In this document: piece after piece, positions 21,778 through 23,787 of the stretch
How positions within the stretch are numbered: position 1 is the first letter of the stretch
Layout of the letters: each line of letters opens with the position of its first letter
Assembly: GCA_934725105.1 (NCBI GenBank)
Contig: CAKVBD010000033.1
Span: 1-23,787, forward strand
Length of the DNA stretch: 23,787 nt
Source: an uncultured Bulleidia sp.
GTDB lineage: Bacteria > Bacillota_I > Bacilli_A > Erysipelotrichales > Erysipelotrichaceae
Direction of reading: 5' to 3'
Notes under the pieces: model-generated
What the model was told of the DNA's origin: nothing
The model's database searches: none
What the model saw: the letters and a program-made list of their open reading frames with translations, nothing else
Made by a program: the position numbers and the translations under genes

Positions 21778-22428
21778 ATGTTGAAAGGTGCAATTTTTGA
21801 TCACGATGGTTTGATGTTTGATACAGAAAAAGTATGGCAGGCAAACTGGAAAAAAGAAGCAGATAAACTTGGAATTGAATTACCAGAAGAATTTAAAAAG
21901 GAAATTTGTGGTTCCAGTGGACAACACATGCTGGATATTATCCAGAAATATTATCATGTGGAAGATGGTACGGATATTAGAGCACGTGTTAGACAAGGTG
22001 TTGCGGATGATGAGAAGAAACATCTGGATATGAAAGAAGGTCTTTTGGATATTTTAGATATGTTTCAAAAGCATGGTGTGAAGATGGCAGTTGCTTCTTC
22101 CAGTGGAAAAGAAATGATTGAAACAAATCTAAAGAATGCACACGTAGAACAGTATTTTGATGCGGTTGTGAGTGGTCAGGAAGTTGAACATGGTAAACCT
22201 GCACCAGACATTTTCTTGCTTGCATCAGAACGTATTGGTGTTCCAATTGAAGATTGTTATGTATTTGAAGATGCATTTAATGGTGTGAATGCGGGCGTTT
22301 CTTCTGGTGCTAGAACAATCATGGTTCCAGATCTTGTTCAGCCAACAGATGAAATCAGGGAAATGGTAGCTGCAGTTTGCACAACATTAAAGCAAGCTAG
22401 TGAAAAAATTGAAAATGATGAAATCTAA
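21778..22428 (+). CDS. HAD-superfamily phosphatase/beta-phosphoglucomutase-like protein
   Basis: A 216-residue cytoplasmic HAD enzyme of subfamily I. The nucleophile motif is FDHDGLMFDTE (7-17), with D8 as the phosphorylated residue and D10 as acid/base. Motif II is ASSSG, motif III is the lysine of HGKPAPDIF, and motif IV is FEDAFNGVNAG. A helical cap lies between residues about 17 and 85. These features are shared by beta-phosphoglucomutases and small sugar-phosphate or nucleotide phosphatases; the substrate cannot be decided. AAGGAG (21762-21767) lies ten bases upstream of the start. It diverges from pfkA with overlapping promoters, suggesting a role in sugar-phosphate balance. Its stop codon lies in the terminator stem, and the mobile element begins just after. 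Confidence 0.88.
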   Translation: MLKGAIFDHDGLMFDTEKVWQANWKKEADKLGIELPEEFKKEICGSSGQHMLDIIQKYYHVEDGTDIRARVRQGVADDEKKHLDMKEGLLDILDMFQKHGVKMAVASSSGKEMIETNLKNAHVEQYFDAVVSGQEVEHGKPAPDIFLLASERIGVPIEDCYVFEDAFNGVNAGVSSGARTIMVPDLVQPTDEIREMVAAVCTTLKQASEKIENDEI

Positions 22429-22451
22429 GGTCACTGTGAAGTGATCTTTTT
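22427..22451 (+). terminator. Terminator overlapping the HAD stop codon
   Basis: AAGGTCACT (22427-22435) pairs with AGTGATCTT (22440-22448), one G-T wobble and a GTGA loop, followed by T residues. The TAA at 22426-22428 overlaps the first arm. Confidence 0.8.
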
Positions 22452-22484
22452 GATACAAAAATATAGAGTTGTTTCTGGTGATAT

Positions 22485-22547
22485 ATGCTCTAAGTGACTT
22501 CTTAATCATGATTTTGTCATGGTTAGTGAAGCAATCACTTAGAGCAT
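22485..22547. repeat. Large inverted repeat in the recombinase leader, near the element end
   Basis: ATGCTCTAAGTGA (22485-22497) is a perfect 13-bp complement of TCACTTAGAGCAT (22535-22547). Inside it, CTTCTTAATCATGA (22498-22511) pairs imperfectly with TCATGGTTAGTGAAG (22517-22531). The 63-base unit lies between the HAD terminator and the recombinase RBS. It may be a recombinase-binding site at the element end, a terminator, or an RNA hairpin controlling recombinase translation. Sequence alone does not decide. Confidence 0.7.
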
Positions 22548-22568
22548 TTTGTTTCAGGAGGTACAGCC

Positions 22569-23787
22569 ATGAGAAATGAAAAAATTACCCCACTGTACGA
22601 GCGCCTGAGCCGGGACGATGAGTTACAGGGCGAGAGCAATTCCATATCCAACCAAAAGCAGATGTTAGAGGATTTTGCCCGCCGGAATGGGCTGCCCAAC
22701 CCTACGCACTTTACCGATGATGGTATCTCAGGCACCCGTTTTGACCGCCCCGGATTTTTGGCGATGATGGAGGAAGTGGAGGCAGGGCGTGTAGAGGCAA
22801 TCGTCATCAAGGACATGAGCCGGTTAGGACGCGACTATCTGAAGGTCGGTCAAGTTATGGAGGTTTTGCGGCAGCGAGGCGTTCGTCTGATTGCCATCAA
22901 CGACGGTGTGGACAGTCTGAAAGGCGATGACGATTTTACCCCGTTCCGCAACATTATGAATGAATTTTACGCCCGTGATACCAGCCGGAAAATCCGCTCT
23001 GTGTTTAAGTCAAAAGGCATGAGTGGCAAGCACCTGACCGGCACTGTGATTTACGGCTACTTATGGGACGAAAAACGGGAGCATTGGCTGGTAGATGAGG
23101 AAGCTGCCGAAGTGGTACGCCGTATATTCTCCCTCACGCTGGAGGGATATGGGCCTTACCAGATCGCCTGCAAATTATCCACAGACCGGATTGAAATTCC
23201 TGTCGTACACCTTGCCCGCTTCAACGAGGGTGTGAACCGTTCAAAGCCGGTCAAAGACCCCTATGGATGGGGATCATCTACCATCGTGAACATTTTGAAA
23301 AAACGAGAGTATTTAGGGCATACCATCAATTTCAAGACCCGCAAGCACTTTAAGGACAAGAAAAGCCACTATGTTTCTGAGGACAAATGGACGATCTTTG
23401 AGAATACCCATGAAGCCATTATCGACCAGCAGACCTTTGATTTGGCGCAGAAAATCCGCAGCAATGTACGGCGTTATCCAAACGGCTGGGGCGAAGCGGC
23501 TCCCCTCACAGGCTTGCTCTATTGTGCCGATTGCGGCGGCAAGATGTATGTCCACCGCACCAACAATGGCAAGCGGGTTTCTCAATATACCTGTTCCAAT
23601 TATACCAAAGTTCCGTGTGGGACACTATGCCCTACACAACACCGTATCAATGAGAGTGCTGTCCTGACATTGGTTTCCGACACGCTCCGGGCTATCGCTG
23701 AATATTCGAGAAATGACCGGACGGAATTTATTCACACTGTTCAGGAGACGCAGGTTGCTCAACAGAGTGCCGATATATCGAAAAAGC
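22569..23787 (+). CDS. Large serine recombinase (TnpX/TndX-like), truncated by the window end
   Basis: The open frame runs from ATG 22569 off the right edge, so at least 406 residues are present and the C-terminus is missing. The resolvase domain has YERLSRDDE with catalytic S14, followed by NSISNQK, DDGISGTRFDRPGF and KDMSRLGRDY. A recombinase domain follows (YGY, then EAAEVVRRIFSLTLEGYGPYQIACKL). A zinc ribbon begins with C319 and C322 in LLYCADCGGKM and continues at YTCSN...PCG. Such enzymes excise and integrate conjugative or mobilisable transposons of gut Bacillota, for example Tn4451 and Tn5397. AGGAGG at 22556-22561, seven bases upstream, fixes the start. Base and codon use are far richer in G and C than all preceding genes, showing recent transfer. 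Confidence 0.93.
   Translation, partial: MRNEKITPLYERLSRDDELQGESNSISNQKQMLEDFARRNGLPNPTHFTDDGISGTRFDRPGFLAMMEEVEAGRVEAIVIKDMSRLGRDYLKVGQVMEVLRQRGVRLIAINDGVDSLKGDDDFTPFRNIMNEFYARDTSRKIRSVFKSKGMSGKHLTGTVIYGYLWDEKREHWLVDEEAAEVVRRIFSLTLEGYGPYQIACKLSTDRIEIPVVHLARFNEGVNRSKPVKDPYGWGSSTIVNILKKREYLGHTINFKTRKHFKDKKSHYVSEDKWTIFENTHEAIIDQQTFDLAQKIRSNVRRYPNGWGEAAPLTGLLYCADCGGKMYVHRTNNGKRVSQYTCSNYTKVPCGTLCPTQHRINESAVLTLVSDTLRAIAEYSRNDRTEFIHTVQETQVAQQSADISKK

Noticed and set aside
22535..23667. Open frames antisense to and out of frame with the recombinase (22816-22535, 23585-23313, 23371-23667)
   Set aside because: They overlap a continuous recombinase frame with intact motifs; open antisense frames are expected in GC-richer DNA.
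1..23787. CRISPR arrays, tRNA or rRNA genes
   Set aside because: No regularly spaced direct repeats, cloverleaf with CCA-type end or rRNA-like segment was seen on either strand.

Overview
The window is about 22.5 kb of AT-rich chromosome from a low-GC Gram-positive bacterium (Bacillota), followed by about 1.3 kb of clearly GC-richer DNA that is the edge of an integrated mobile element. An Erysipelotrichia-like gut organism is my best guess, not a proven assignment. It rests on the low GC, strong purine-rich ribosome binding sites, an LTA-synthase-type enzyme, a membrane-anchored lipoprotein with WG-like repeats, a mixed-clade phosphofructokinase, and a TnpX/TndX-type large serine recombinase of the kind common in gut Bacillota. 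I see no rRNA, tRNA or CRISPR array.

Layout. (1) 1-2233: a YfbR/HDDC2-like HD phosphohydrolase and a MATE efflux pump, each closed by its own terminator. (2) 2328-4673: a serC-serA operon with overlapping genes, making phosphoserine from 3-phosphoglycerate. (3) 4730-6279: a stand-alone radical SAM enzyme with a SPASM-like cysteine-rich C-terminus, function unknown. (4) 6339-9930: a three-gene unit with a tail-less SSB, an 852-residue surface protein made of alternating SpaA/Cna-B-like modules, and a CpXC zinc protein. (5) 9936-13446, minus strand: a small anchored beta-rich protein in its own unit, then an Mrr-like nuclease with four membrane helices followed by an LTA-synthase-like enzyme. 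The nuclease appears to be made from a leaderless mRNA. (6) 13491-20580, plus strand: a five-gene run of WG/SH3 lipoprotein, two-helix membrane protein, a GT2 glycosyltransferase fused to a MarR-type winged helix, a GH3 beta-glycosidase, and a CBS-domain family II pyrophosphatase. (7) 20584-22451: pfkA and a HAD phosphatase/mutase, transcribed divergently from overlapping promoters. (8) 22452-23787: element boundary with a large hairpin and a truncated large serine recombinase.

The most unusual content is in region 6. One polypeptide carries a GT-A glycosyltransferase and a full MarR-like DNA-binding/dimerisation domain. A near-perfect 16-bp palindrome lies in the promoter region of the same operon, so a self-regulating glycosyltransferase that senses envelope precursors is a testable idea. 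The final pyrophosphatase would remove PPi released when nucleotide sugars are made, and the neighbouring PFK carries substitutions in the ATP/PPi specificity motif. Several genes (HD, CpXC, LTA-synthase-like, HAD) end with their stop codon inside the terminator hairpin, a compact style that recurs in this stretch.
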